Assembly: GCA_033964015.1 (NCBI GenBank)
Contig: CM066913.1
Coordinates: 32,749,577 to 32,813,576, forward strand
Origin: Scolanthus callimorphus
Taxonomy: Eukaryota; Cnidaria; Anthozoa; Actiniaria; Edwardsiidae
Length of the DNA stretch: 64,000 nt
Direction of reading: 5' to 3'
The translations under genes and the position numbers were made by a program. The notes under the pieces were generated by a model. The model made no database searches, had not been told where the DNA came from, and saw nothing but the letters and a program-made list of their open reading frames with translations. This document shows, one piece after another, positions 1-9,708 of the stretch (positions within the stretch are counted from its first letter, which is position 1; each line of letters opens with the position of its first letter).

Positions 1-460
1 TTTGTCAAATAATATTTTTGGACCAGGCAAAATGAAAAGTTTAAGCGCGCCTACGAGTGAGCCCATTCGGAGACTAATAGTGACATTTTCAAGACACCTG
101 TCGATCACGTAGTACTTTTAAATTTTATCCAGTAATGTCGGGCGAGCAGGGGCTAGCCTAGTGGATAAGACGTCGGACTTGAATGACAATGATGACTATC
201 GCACCCGAGAGTTCGAGTAACTGCTGCAGTGTCAGTTTTTTTTTCTTTTTCCCCATCTATGGAACACCCCGGACAGAGTTGTTCCAACACCCTAAACTTA
301 ACAGTGTAATGGGTTTAGCTCCTTAACCCATTAGTGTAACAGCTTTTTTCCCATTTGGTTTGAAAGCGGTTTTTACGGAAAAAAAAACTTTTTACATCAT
401 GGTTTTCAAAGAAATACCATTTTATACGTGGAACAAATCGGTAGGTATTTTATGTAAAAC
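1..460. other. Non-coding flank with no gene
   Basis: No exon or ORF with recognisable content is seen. A tRNA-like stretch is annotated separately. The rest is AT-rich sequence leading into the first inverted-repeat element at 461. Confidence 0.5.
148..225 (+). repeat. Degenerate tRNA-like sequence (possible SINE head)
   Basis: The segment TAGCCTAGTGGATAAG fits a tRNA-type A box and GAGTTCGAGTAAC resembles a weak B box about 50 bases on. No convincing cloverleaf with paired acceptor ends can be drawn, so a working tRNA is unlikely. It may be the head of a tRNA-derived SINE or a chance match. Confidence 0.3.
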
Positions 461-1810
461 GGTCCGTGTAACGTTTCATAAAATGGAAATTCAATTTCAA
501 ATCGGCAATTTGAATTTTGAAATTTGACCTTTGAAAATTCGAAACATTTAGTCTCAATTCGATTTTGACAAATCGAAATTTGAAATTCAAACTTTGAAAT
601 TTCATAAATTCGATTTTCAACTTAGTTTTTCGAAATGAAATATATTTTGAATTAATTAAACTAAAATTAGAATATTGAAAGCTCAGATTTGAATTGTTGA
701 AATACAAAGTGAAATTTAAAAGTTGCCGTAACAGACTTTACACTTCTGACTCTCGAGGGGTAGGAGTTAGTTGTGAGGGAACTCTGTGAGGGTAGGAGGG
801 TGAAAATGCTGGACGTGACAAAAGGTCATGAAACGCACTTGGTAGCCGTCGGTGTTGATGGCGAACGGAAGGCGCGCGGGAAAGAAAGAACTGTCTAAAA
901 TGCCTCCGTATAGATAGGACAGTCGAGACCAAGAAAACTTTGGCTCCTTTTCAGTGCTTCTTGCAATGTTTGAAACCAACACGCCCTCCTTTGGCGAGCT
1001 CCTATTTGAATGCGACAAACAGGCCACAGCAAATAGTAAGCAGGAAAGATTCGTACTCACCAGCATTAATTATTATTGCACGCTGCGCAGATCTACTAAT
1101 ATGGGAAGATTCATGCATGAATTGCTTCCCTGTTAGCAGAGGCCGCTTCTTGAAGTGGCCTCTGCACACAAATGTCACAACCTCGTCCAGGATCATGGAA
1201 CTCATGGACAAAGTATCGGAGCAGCGTTTAAGAGCCTTTAAATGAAGTAAAGCAGCCATCTAAAGGCCAGTACATGCGCGACGGAGAAATGACATTTGTG
1301 TGCAGAGGCTAGTTTGCGCCGTTGAAAAACACAAGAAAACGTCAAGAAAATGTAGGTAGATAAAAAGTAGCCTCTGCTCGCAGGGAAATGAATTGCATGA
1401 TCTTGCGTCAGGCGTCCAACACCATTTGGCCCTCTCCTGCCCCCACAAAGTTCGCTGACCACGTACGCGTACCCCCTAGAGTAAGAGGTCTAAAAATTGC
1501 TACGGCAATTTGTAATTTTTGCTTTGTGTTTTAACAATTGAAATCTGAGTTTTCAAAAAGAAAAAATACAAATTCAGAAAATTATGAGCAAATTTCAAAA
1601 TTGAAATTTACAGTCAGAATTCGAATTTCAATTTTGATTTCGAAAAAATAAGTTGAAAATCAAATTTGAAATTTCAAAGTTTGAATTTCAAACTTCGATT
1701 TGTCAAAATCGAATTTAAACTAAATGTTTCGAATTTTCAACGGTCAAATTTCAAAATTCAAATTGCCGATATGAAATTGAATTTCCATTTTATGAAACGT
1801 TACACGGACC
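461..1810 (+). mobile_element. TIR/foldback element A, left copy
   Basis: It starts GGTCCGTGTAACG and ends CGTTACACGGACC, and both ends continue inward as AT-rich inverted arms rich in AAATT and TTCAA words. The middle (about 730-1500) is less AT-rich and carries no transposase I can recognise. A near-identical copy in reverse orientation lies at 2932-4273. This is probably a non-autonomous DNA transposon; the superfamily is not assigned. Confidence 0.75.
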
Positions 1811-1813
1811 TTC

Positions 1814-2926
1814 AATGCGTGTAGTCTACTGCAATTCGTTATTAATACCTAAAATTTACATAGAAAAACGGATTTTCACCATTTTTCGTTTTACGTTTCG
1901 ATAATAATTTTTGAAAACGGAATTTGAATTGTTGACTTGATATGGTTGATTTTTATATTTTTGCCGAAATTCAAAATTGGATTTTGGAATCTGAATTTGG
2001 TTTTTCGAATTTTTACGAGAAATTGGAAAATGGAATTGAAATTCAATTTTCAATAATTGTTCTTTAATGAGAAACGTTTATTGGTTTCATTTGATAGAAA
2101 AGAGTTGTAGCAGTTTTGTAGTGGTCTTCGTTTAGGTGCTTTGAAGAAAAAATACTCCTCACCGGGGGAGGGGCATTCGCTAGCTAAAGTGGTTAGTGGC
2201 CACATGTTGACCTGGTCTACGTTTGCTTGTTTCTCCACTAGTAGAGAAGAAGTTATGAGTCGATGTGCATTAGAAGAAACTAATTCGAACTCTAATATTT
2301 ATTAATTATAACCCACAGATCTGTTAATAAAAATCGTATATGGTGTAAACTTGTATACAAACTGCCATAACGGGCATGGTTGTTATAGGTGCACGGGCGT
2401 TGGCTGTGGTGGCCAAATACAACTTGAAACGTGCGAGCTGAGACAGCCTTCCTTCACAGCTATATATAGCCCTCCATTCCTAGCTCTTAACATATACAAT
2501 ATTCTCCTCTTTAATCTCACTGACATTTGGGTTTAAAGGCACTTGTGAGAGTAGTTAGAAAATATCACCCTCCCCCTCTGAGTAGTGTTCTTGCCCTTCG
2601 TAGCACCTACGGTGACCTTTACAAAACTGTTAGAATTTATTTTCTCGAAATGAAACTGATTAACGTTTTTCATTAAAAAACAGTAATTGAAATTTGAATT
2701 TGAATTTCGTTTTCCTATTTCTGCAAAAAAAATAAAAGACAAACTTGAGATTTGAAAAATCTAATTTTTAATTTCGGGAAAAATATCAAAATCATCAATA
2801 TAAAGTCAAAATTCAAATTCCGTTTTCAAAAATTATTATCGAAACGTTAAACGAAAAATGGTGAAAATCCGTTTTTCGATGTAAATTTGATGTATTAAAA
2901 ACGAATTGCAGTAGACTACACGCATT
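1814..2926 (+). mobile_element. TIR element B, inserted at the A/A' junction
   Basis: The ends are AATGCGTGTAGTCTACTGCA and its reverse complement, and the inverted arms continue for roughly 200 bases. The 6-bp direct repeat ACCTTC flanks it exactly (1808-1813 and 2927-2932), which is the footprint of a cut-and-paste insertion. No transposase is visible. A second, inverted copy is at 7737-8839. Confidence 0.8.
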
Positions 2927-2931
2927 ACCTT

Positions 2932-4273
2932 CCGTGTAACGTTTCATAAAATGGAAATTCAATTTCATATCGGCCATTTGAATTTTGAAATTTGACCCTT
3001 GAAAATTCGAAACATTTAGTTTCAATTCGATTTTGACAAATCGAAATTTGAAATTCAAACTTTGAAATTTCAAATTTGATTTTCAACTTATTTTTTCGAA
3101 ATCAAAAATTGAAATTCGAATTCTGACTGTAAATTTCAATTTTGAAATTTGCTCATAATTTTCTGAATTTGTATTTTTTTTTTTGAAAACTCAGATTTCA
3201 ATTGTTAAAACACAAAGCAAAAATTACAAGTTGCCGTAGCAATTTTTAGACCTCTTACTCTCGGGGGTACGCGTACGTGGTCAGCGAACTTTGTGGGGGC
3301 AGGAGAGGGCCAAATGGTGTTGGACGCCTGACGCAAGATCATGCAATTCATTTCCCTGCGAGCAGAGGCTACTTTTTATCTACCTGCATTTTCTTGACGT
3401 TTTCTTGTGTTTTTCAACGGCGCAAACTAGCCTCTGCACACAAATGTCATTTCTCTGTCGCGCATGTGGCCTTTAGATGGCTGCTTTACTTCATTTAAAG
3501 GCTCTTTTAAGAGCTGCTCCGATACTTAAGTACGTCCATGATCCTGGACGAGGTTGTGACATTTGTGTGCAGAGGCCACTTCAAGAAGCGGCCTCTGCTA
3601 ACAGGGAAGCAATTCATGCATGAACCTTCCCATATTAGTAGATCTGCGCAGCGTGCAATAATAATTAATGCTGGTGAGTACGAATCTTTCCTGCTTACTA
3701 TTTGCTGTGGCCTGTTTGTCGCATTCAAATAGGAGCTCGCTAAAGGAGGGCGTGTTGGTTCCAAACATTGCAAGAAGCACTGAAAAAGAGCCAAAGTTTT
3801 CTTGGCCTCAACTGTCCTATCTGTACGGAGGCATTTTAGACAGTTCTTTCTTTCCCGCGCGCTCCTTCCATTCGCCATCAACACCGACGGCTACCAAGTG
3901 CATTGCATGACCTTTTGTGGCGTCCAGCAATTTCACCCTCCTACCCTCACAGAGTTCCCTCACAACTAACTCCTACCCCTGGAGAGTCAGAAGTGTAAAA
4001 TCTGTTACGGCAACTTTTAAATTTTACTTTGTATTTCAACAATTCAAATCTGAGCTTTAAATATTCTAATTTTCGTTTAATTAATTCAAAATATATTTCA
4101 TTTCGAAAAACTAAGTTGAAAATCGAATTTATGAAATTTCAAAGTTTGAATTTCAAATTTCGATTTGTCAAAATCGAATTGAAACTAAATGTTTTGGATT
4201 TTCAAGGGTCAAATTTCAAAATTCAAATTGCCGATATGAAAGTGAATTCCATTTTATGAAACGTTACACGGAA
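2932..4273 (-). mobile_element. TIR/foldback element A, right (inverted) copy
   Basis: This is the reverse complement of 461-1810 with few differences, so the two form arms of a palindrome interrupted only by element B. It ends CGTTACACGGAAC, one base off the left-copy terminus. Confidence 0.75.
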
Positions 4274-4319
4274 CATTCTGGCACCCTCGAAAATTTGATC
4301 GATTGTTTGTCAGGGAAAA

Positions 4320-4545
4320 AAATAATAGAAATTGAAATTTACAGTCAGAATTCGAATTTCAATTTTTGATTTCGAAAAAAATAGGTTGAAAATCGAATTT
4401 ATGAAATTTCAAAGTTTGAATTTCAAATTTCGATTTTTCAAAATCGAATTGAAAAAAAAAGTTTCGAATTTTCAAAGATCAAATTTCAAAATTCAAATTG
4501 GCCATATCAAATTGAATTTCCATTTTGTGAAACGTTACACGGACC
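4320..4545 (+). mobile_element. Partial copy of element A (one arm)
   Basis: The arm sequence of element A recurs, ending CGTTACACGGACC at about 4545. A lone terminus GGTCCGTGTAACG sits at about 4661. Between them is a stretch of CCATAATGG-type words that recurs inverted at 8885-8998. Confidence 0.6.
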
Positions 4546-4673
4546 GACTACAAATGTTCTTTCACTGTCACAGGAAAAAATTCCTAAAAACCATAATGGT
4601 TTTTATGGTGGTTTTTGCTGGAAAAACCATTCAAAACCATGAATGGGTTTGGAGAACCAAAACGGTCCGTGTA

Positions 4674-4948
4674 ACGTTCGGCAAAACACATTTCTATTCA
4701 TTTTTCAAAATCGAAAGACAGAAAAAGGGTGCTTTCTGGCTTTTTTCATATCTGTTTTGAACATGAAAATTCACATTTTACAGTAAATTTCAGTTTCCAC
4801 AATTCATGCCAAATAAAATAGAAAGATTTTAAAATTTAATTGTCTTTTGTCGAATTTCAATTTTAAAGGAAAGTTTTTAAAATTTAACAACTCTAAAATG
4901 CGGTACCAAGGAAAAAAACTGGGGGGGGAGGGGAGCATATAGGGCTGC
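4674..4948. other. AT-rich spacer
   Basis: No gene or clear repeat unit is seen. It ends in a G-run at about 4921 next to the start of the Penelope palindrome. Confidence 0.4.
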
Positions 4949-5036
4949 ATGTACTTGGGGGGAGGTGCACTTAGGGGGTGACTTGTGCGGCTGTGCGTTG
5001 GAGGGAGGGATCTGCGCGCATGGGGAAGGGGGTCAT

Positions 5037-5197
5037 GAAATTTGAAATTTGAAATTTGAAATTTGAAATTTGAAATTTGAAATTTGAAATTTGAAATTTG
5101 AAATTTGAAATTTGAAATTTGAAATTTGAAATTTGAAATTTGAAATTTGAAATTTGAAATTTGAAATTTGAAATTTGAAATTTGAAATTTGAAATTT
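5037..5197 (+). repeat. Heptamer satellite (AAATTTG)n
   Basis: About 23 near-perfect tandem units of AAATTTG. Seven is not a multiple of three, so all frames read as KFQISNF-type nonsense peptides. The same tract, shorter and reversed, is at 7530-7634. Confidence 0.9.
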
Positions 5198-5674
5198 TTA
5201 CAAGTTTAAAGTTCAGGCACTTTCTGTTACGTGCCTTTAATGTAAGGCTTCGGTAATGTGCGGCTTCGGGCGGTGTAGAGGCCAACAGGACATCGACAGG
5301 TTGCTTTTTAAGCGGACTCGGCCTGAGGTAGCCCAGCGGTTGTGTAGCCTTTGCTTGGGTCCGTAGGGACACAACCCGATTTCTGATCGGTTGTAGTCGA
5401 CCGTTTGGGTCACTTCGGGGTAGGCCCGGGAATTGCTTCAAAGGGCCGTTTGAGAGGCGACTGCGGCGGTGACAACTGTGGAAAAGAACGGGCTGCGAGA
5501 GAGACTAAGAGCATGGCGACAATGGCTTCATCGTCGAAGTCCATGTTGCAGGTAATGATAAATGGTATGACTAGTTTTACGGGAAATCTAGGTGGTCTGC
5601 GTCGGCCGAGACGTGAACATGAACAACAACAACCAAAGGTTGAGATTTATGTTAAACGCCGTGGAAAAATGTTG

Positions 5675-5724
5675 TTTTGCTGACGTTTCGAGCGTTAGCG
5701 TCGTTAGCCCTTCGTCGGAGCAAA
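5675..5724 (-). ncRNA. Hammerhead-like ribozyme motif with longer stem II
   Basis: Read on the - strand: stem I half TTTGCT, then CCGACGA, a stem II region, GAAA, a very short stem III ending in cleavage triplet GTC, and stem I half AGCAAA. Compared with the other three copies here, the stem II loop holds an extra 9-base GCTAACGAC-type duplication. Hammerheads in Penelope-like elements are known. CCGACGA departs from the CUGANGA core at one base, so activity is doubtful. Confidence 0.55.
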
Positions 5725-5912
5725 GAGAGAAAACAGAGGGAGTGGGGCTGTATATAAAGTAAATGTAGAGCCGTTGCTAGGCAACAGATAAACATTCGGA
5801 ATGACTAAAGGTGATAATTGGTTAAGAATAACAAAGGATGCCATGGGCCATTGAAATCGCAAACTAGTGATAAAAGTAAAGAATTAGAGGAAATATGATG
5901 AGATGTAGAAAA

Positions 5913-6532
5913 CTAGATATAAGAGAAAAATTCATTGATGCCGTGGGGTGATCGGCAACCGAGTGAAAGAATAAGTCTATTCTCTTTCTGGAAGCGAGAA
6001 TGATTAGACCCGTTGTGAAGGGAAACACCGCAAACAGTCATATGATCTACAGTGTGACCGGGAAGATTGAAGTGTCGGGCCACTGGTTTGTTACGGTCAT
6101 TTTTGTTTGCATCATTGCGATGCTGGCAAAAGCGCGTAGAAAGCATTTGACCGGATTGTCCTATATAGATCATGCGGCAAAGCGAGCAAGTAATACAATA
6201 TATGACGTTGGCGGTGGTGCATTTAAAGTGATCCGATGTTAAGGGCTCGCCGCTAGGGCCGAGGATCCGGGTGGTGGAAACGACATGATCACACGTTGTG
6301 CATTTTTCTAGTACATTGAAAGTGCCGGGCTGTAGACCGCCAGGCGTGAGAACGCCTCTAACAAAAGAATTGCGCAAAAAAAAGTTTCGGTCCCGCTTAA
6401 AAGAGAACAAAGGCGGTTTGGGGAAAATTGCGGCTGTTTCCGGGTCAATTTGTAGGATCTTAAAGTTCCTGGATAGAAAATGTTTGATTTCCAGGTTAGT
6501 AGGATGAAAAGTAAGGGGAAGGGAATCCTTCC
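5913..6532 (-). pseudogene. Penelope-like RT tail plus GIY-YIG endonuclease, 5' truncated
   Basis: The frame stays open from the truncation point at about 6532 to a TAG at 5913-5915. It begins with an RT C-terminal connector (HPTNLEIKHFLSRNF, then FSFKRDRNFF), passes a CTTCDHV stretch, and continues into a GIY-YIG nuclease with VIYCITCSLC, MIYIGQSG, an R before FCQH, and a terminal GINEFFSYI. This order of RT connector, Cys motif and GIY-YIG is the Penelope arrangement. The RT fingers and palm are absent, so it cannot move by itself. This copy has no stop inside the nuclease, unlike copy 2. Confidence 0.75.
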
Positions 6533-6850
6533 GCCAACGTCATATATTGTATTACTTGCTCGCTTTGCCGCATGATCTATATAGGACAAACCGGTCAAAT
6601 GCTTTCTACGCGCTTTTGCCAGCATCGCAATGATGCAAACAAAAATGACCGTAACAAACAAGTGGCCCGACACTTCAATCTTCCCGGTGACACTATAGAT
6701 CATATGACTGTTTGCGGTGTTTCCCTTCACAACGGGTCTAATCATTCTCGCTTCCAGAAAGAATAGACTTATTCTTTCACTCGGTTTGCCGATCACCCCA
6801 CGGCATCAATGAATTTTTCTCTTATATCTAGTTTTCTACATCTCATCATA
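6533..6850 (+). pseudogene. GIY-YIG endonuclease fragment (Penelope copy 2), frameshifted
   Basis: It repeats the nuclease of copy 1 in opposite orientation (VIYCITC, MIYIGQTG) but starts only at the nuclease. After RFQKE a 2-base deletion relative to copy 1 (GAAAGAATAG instead of GAAAGAGAATAG) brings an early stop, and an extra T follows at CGGTTTGCCG. It is clearly dead. Confidence 0.75.
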
Positions 6851-7019
6851 TTTCCTCTAATTCTTTACTTTTATCACTAGTTTGCGATTTCAATGGCCCA
6901 TGGCATCCTTTGTTATTCTTACCAATTATCACCTTTAGTCATTCCGAATGTTTATCTGTTGCCTAGCAACGGCCCTACATTTACTTTATATACAGCCCCA
7001 CTCCCTCTGTTTTTCTCTC

Positions 7020-7059
7020 TTTGCTCCGACGAAGGGCTAACGCTCGAAACGTCAGCAAA
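7020..7059 (+). ncRNA. Hammerhead-like ribozyme motif
   Basis: TTTGCT and AGCAAA pair as stem I around CCGACGA, stem II AGGGC-TAAC-GCTC, GAAA, and the cleavage triplet GTC after a two-pair stem III. This is the compact form typical of Penelope-like elements, which are thought to work as dimers. C replaces U in the first core box. Confidence 0.6.
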
Positions 7060-7529
7060 ACAACATTTTTCCACGGCGTTTAACATAAATCTCAACCTTT
7101 GGTTGTTGTTGTTCATGTTCACGTCTCGGCCGACGCAGACCACCTAGATTTCCCGTAAAACTAGTCATACCATTTATCATTACCTGCAACATTGACTTTG
7201 ACGATGAAGCCATTGTCGCCATGCTCTTAGTCTCTCTGGCAGCCCGTTCTTTTCCACAGTTGTCACCGCCGCAGTCGCCTCTCAAACGGCCCTTTGAAGC
7301 AATTCCCGGGCCTACCCCGAAGTGACCCAAACGGTCGACTACAACCGATCAGAAATCGGGTTGTGTCCCTACGGACCCAAGCAAAGGCTACACAACCGCT
7401 GGGCTACCTCAGGCCGAGTCCGCTTAAAAAGCAACCTGTCCTGTTGGCCTCTACACCGCCCGAAGCCGCACATTAAAGGCACGAACGTGCCTTCTGAACA
7501 GAAAGTGCCTGAACTTTAAACTTGTAAAA

Positions 7530-7634
7530 ATTTCAAATTTCAAATTTCAAATTTCAAATTTCAAATTTCAAATTTCAAATTTCAAATTTCAAATTTCAAA
7601 TTTCAAATTTCAAATTTCAAATTTCAAATTTCAT
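7530..7634 (-). repeat. Heptamer satellite, reverse copy
   Basis: About 15 units of CAAATTT, the mirror of 5037-5197 in the right palindrome arm. It is about eight units shorter, so the two arms have drifted in repeat number. Confidence 0.9.
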
Positions 7635-7736
7635 GACCCCCTTCCCCATGCGCGCAGATCCCTCCCTCCAACGCACAGCCGCACAAGTCACCCCCTAAGT
7701 GCACCTCCCCCCAAGTACATACAGCCAATGCGTGTA

Positions 7737-8839
7737 GTCTACTGCAATTCGTTTTTAATACATCAAATTTACATCGAAAAACAAATTTTCACCATTTTTC
7801 GTTTAACGTTTCGATAATAATTTTTGAAAACGGAATTTGAATTTTGACTTTATATTGATGATTTTGATATTTTTCCCGAAATTAAAAATTAGATTTTTCA
7901 AATCTCAAGTTTGTCTTTTATTTTTTTTGCAGAAATAGGAAAACGAAATTCAAATTCAAATTTCAATTACTGTTTTTTAATGAAAAACGTTAATCAGTTT
8001 CATTTCGAGAAAATAAATTCTAACAGTTTTGTAAAGGTCACCGTAGGTGCTACGAAGGGCAAGAACACTACTCAGAGGGGGAGGGTGATATTTTCTAACT
8101 ACTCTCACAAGTGCCTTTAAACCCAAATGTCAGTGAGATTAAAGAGGAGAATATTGTATATGTTAAGAGCTAGGAATGGAGGGCTATATATAGCTGTGAA
8201 GGAAGGCTGTCTCAGCTCGCACGTTTCAAGTTGTATTTGGCCACCACAGCCAACGCCCGTGCACCTATAACAACCATGCCCGTTATGGCAGTTTGTATAC
8301 AAGTTTACACCATATACGATTTTTATTAACAGATCTGTGGGTTATAATTAATAAATATTAGAGTTCGAATTAGTTTCTTCTAATGCACATCGACTCATAA
8401 CTTCTTCTCTACTAGTGGAGAAACAAGCAAACGTAGACCAGGTCAACATGTGGCCACTAACCACTTTAGCTAGCGAATGCCCCTCCCCCGGTGAGGAGTA
8501 TTTTTTCTTCAAAGCACCTAAACGAAGACCACTACAAAACTGCTACAACTCTTTTCTATCAAATGAAACCAATAAACGTTTCTCATTAAAGAACAATTAT
8601 TGAAAATTGAATTTCAATTCCATTTTCCAATTTCTCGTAAAAATTCGAAAAACCAAATTCAGATTCCAAAATCCAATTTTGAATTTCGGCAAAAATATAA
8701 AAATCAACCATATCAAGTCAACAATTCAAATTCCGTTTTCAAAAATTATTATCGAAACGTAAAACGAAAAATGGTGAAAATCCGTTTTTCTATGTAAATT
8801 TTAGGTATTAATAACGAATTGCAGTAGACTACACGCATT
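7737..8839 (-). mobile_element. TIR element B, second copy (inverted)
   Basis: It has the same ends as 1814-2926 (AATGCGTGTAG and CTACACGCATT) and the same internal sequence in reverse order. The flanks are ACAGCC and GGTGAG, so there is no target-site duplication. This copy probably arrived by inversion or segmental duplication, not by its own insertion. Confidence 0.75.
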
Positions 8840-8879
8840 GGTGAGGTATACGGAAATTTCCAGATGTTTATTCCATAAA

Positions 8880-9000
8880 AAACATTTCTAAAATGGAAAA
8901 AAACCATAAATGGTTTTCTCTAAAATACATTTATGGTTTTTATCAAAGATGGGAAGTACATAAAAACCATTATGGTTTTTAGGATTTTTTCCCTGTGTGT
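8880..9000. repeat. Small inverted repeat of CCATAATGG words
   Basis: Several AAACCATWATGGTTT palindromes ending in TTTTTTCCCTGTG. Related sequence in the other orientation is at 4571-4670, outside the Penelope palindrome. Confidence 0.5.
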
Positions 9001-9577
9001 TTGACGTCTTTTCGTAGTTTACCTACGCTGTTGATGAGACATATTTTTTTGTTTTCGCGCGTCCGAGAATACGTTCCGGCCGAGAAATTATGCAAACGCT
9101 GAGCAGCGATTGAAAGATCAAATAAAATCATTCATTCTTACCTCGATTTTGCTCTTACATATTGCCGTGTCCTCACAGACGCAACAGAAAATCCCACACA
9201 TAATAAAATCAAAACAACCACGGATTATGAAGCTAAATCAGACTCTACAATTTTTCGATTCACTTAGCTTTGTTCTTCCGCCATCTTGTTGATTTCAGCG
9301 TGAGCCCGCGTTACACGATGTGAAATCGCATTCTACTATCACCAATCTATTGCCACAGGAAGCCCAATCTATATAGAATCAAATAATTTTCCAGTAAAAA
9401 AAGTTCAATGCCAAAACAAAAATTTGTCCTGGCACACGACAATCATATGTTTTGAAAAATATATATATTTTTGGCGAATAAAATTAGAATGATGATATAT
9501 TATAAGCATTTTTCGCTGAAAGACATAAGTCATGGGTGGGTAACCTGTGGTGTTGCAACACCTGAAAGAAAATCAAA
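9001..9577 (+). promoter_or_regulatory. Upstream region of ASNA1 (promoter and 5' UTR by position only)
   Basis: This is the repeat-poor stretch before the ASNA1 start codon. No definite TATA box or initiator can be assigned. The region from about 9295 is the likeliest transcript start zone, by position only. Confidence 0.3.
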
Positions 9578-9708
9578 ATGGCGGAGGCTGCTGGCAGTTC
9601 AGATGATTTTGAACCGCTCGAACCAAGCGTTAAAAATATATTAGAACAAGAATCACTGAAATGGATATTTGTGGGAGGCAAAGGAGGAGTTGGTAAAACC
9701 ACGTGCAG
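9578..9708 (+). CDS. ASNA1: ASNA1 exon 1 (start codon, P-loop)
   Basis: ATG at 9578 opens [13 protein letters not shown], matching the family's acidic N-terminus, and runs through [18 protein letters not shown]. The donor is CAG|GTTTGT with two bases left over, which joins in frame to the T of exon 2. Confidence 0.95.

Larger units (their letters stand above)
5405..6532 (-). mobile_element. Penelope-like element, 3' part (copy 1)
   Basis: On the - strand this holds the end of a reverse transcriptase, a GIY-YIG endonuclease, and downstream sequence with a hammerhead-like motif. It is 5' truncated at about 6532, where the inverted copy 2 begins. The arms of the palindrome (roughly 4949-6211 against 6533-7717) include flanking GC-rich sequence and the heptamer tract, so the duplication took neighbouring DNA with it. 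Confidence 0.75.

Noticed and set aside
4971..5441. 156-residue ORF with KFQISNF repeats
   Set aside because: Translation of the (AAATTTG)n tract plus flanks.
9110..9292. 60-residue ORF with a hydrophobic N-terminus just upstream of ASNA1
   Set aside because: Looks like a signal peptide but is short, with no homologous features; could equally be chance in AT-rich upstream DNA.
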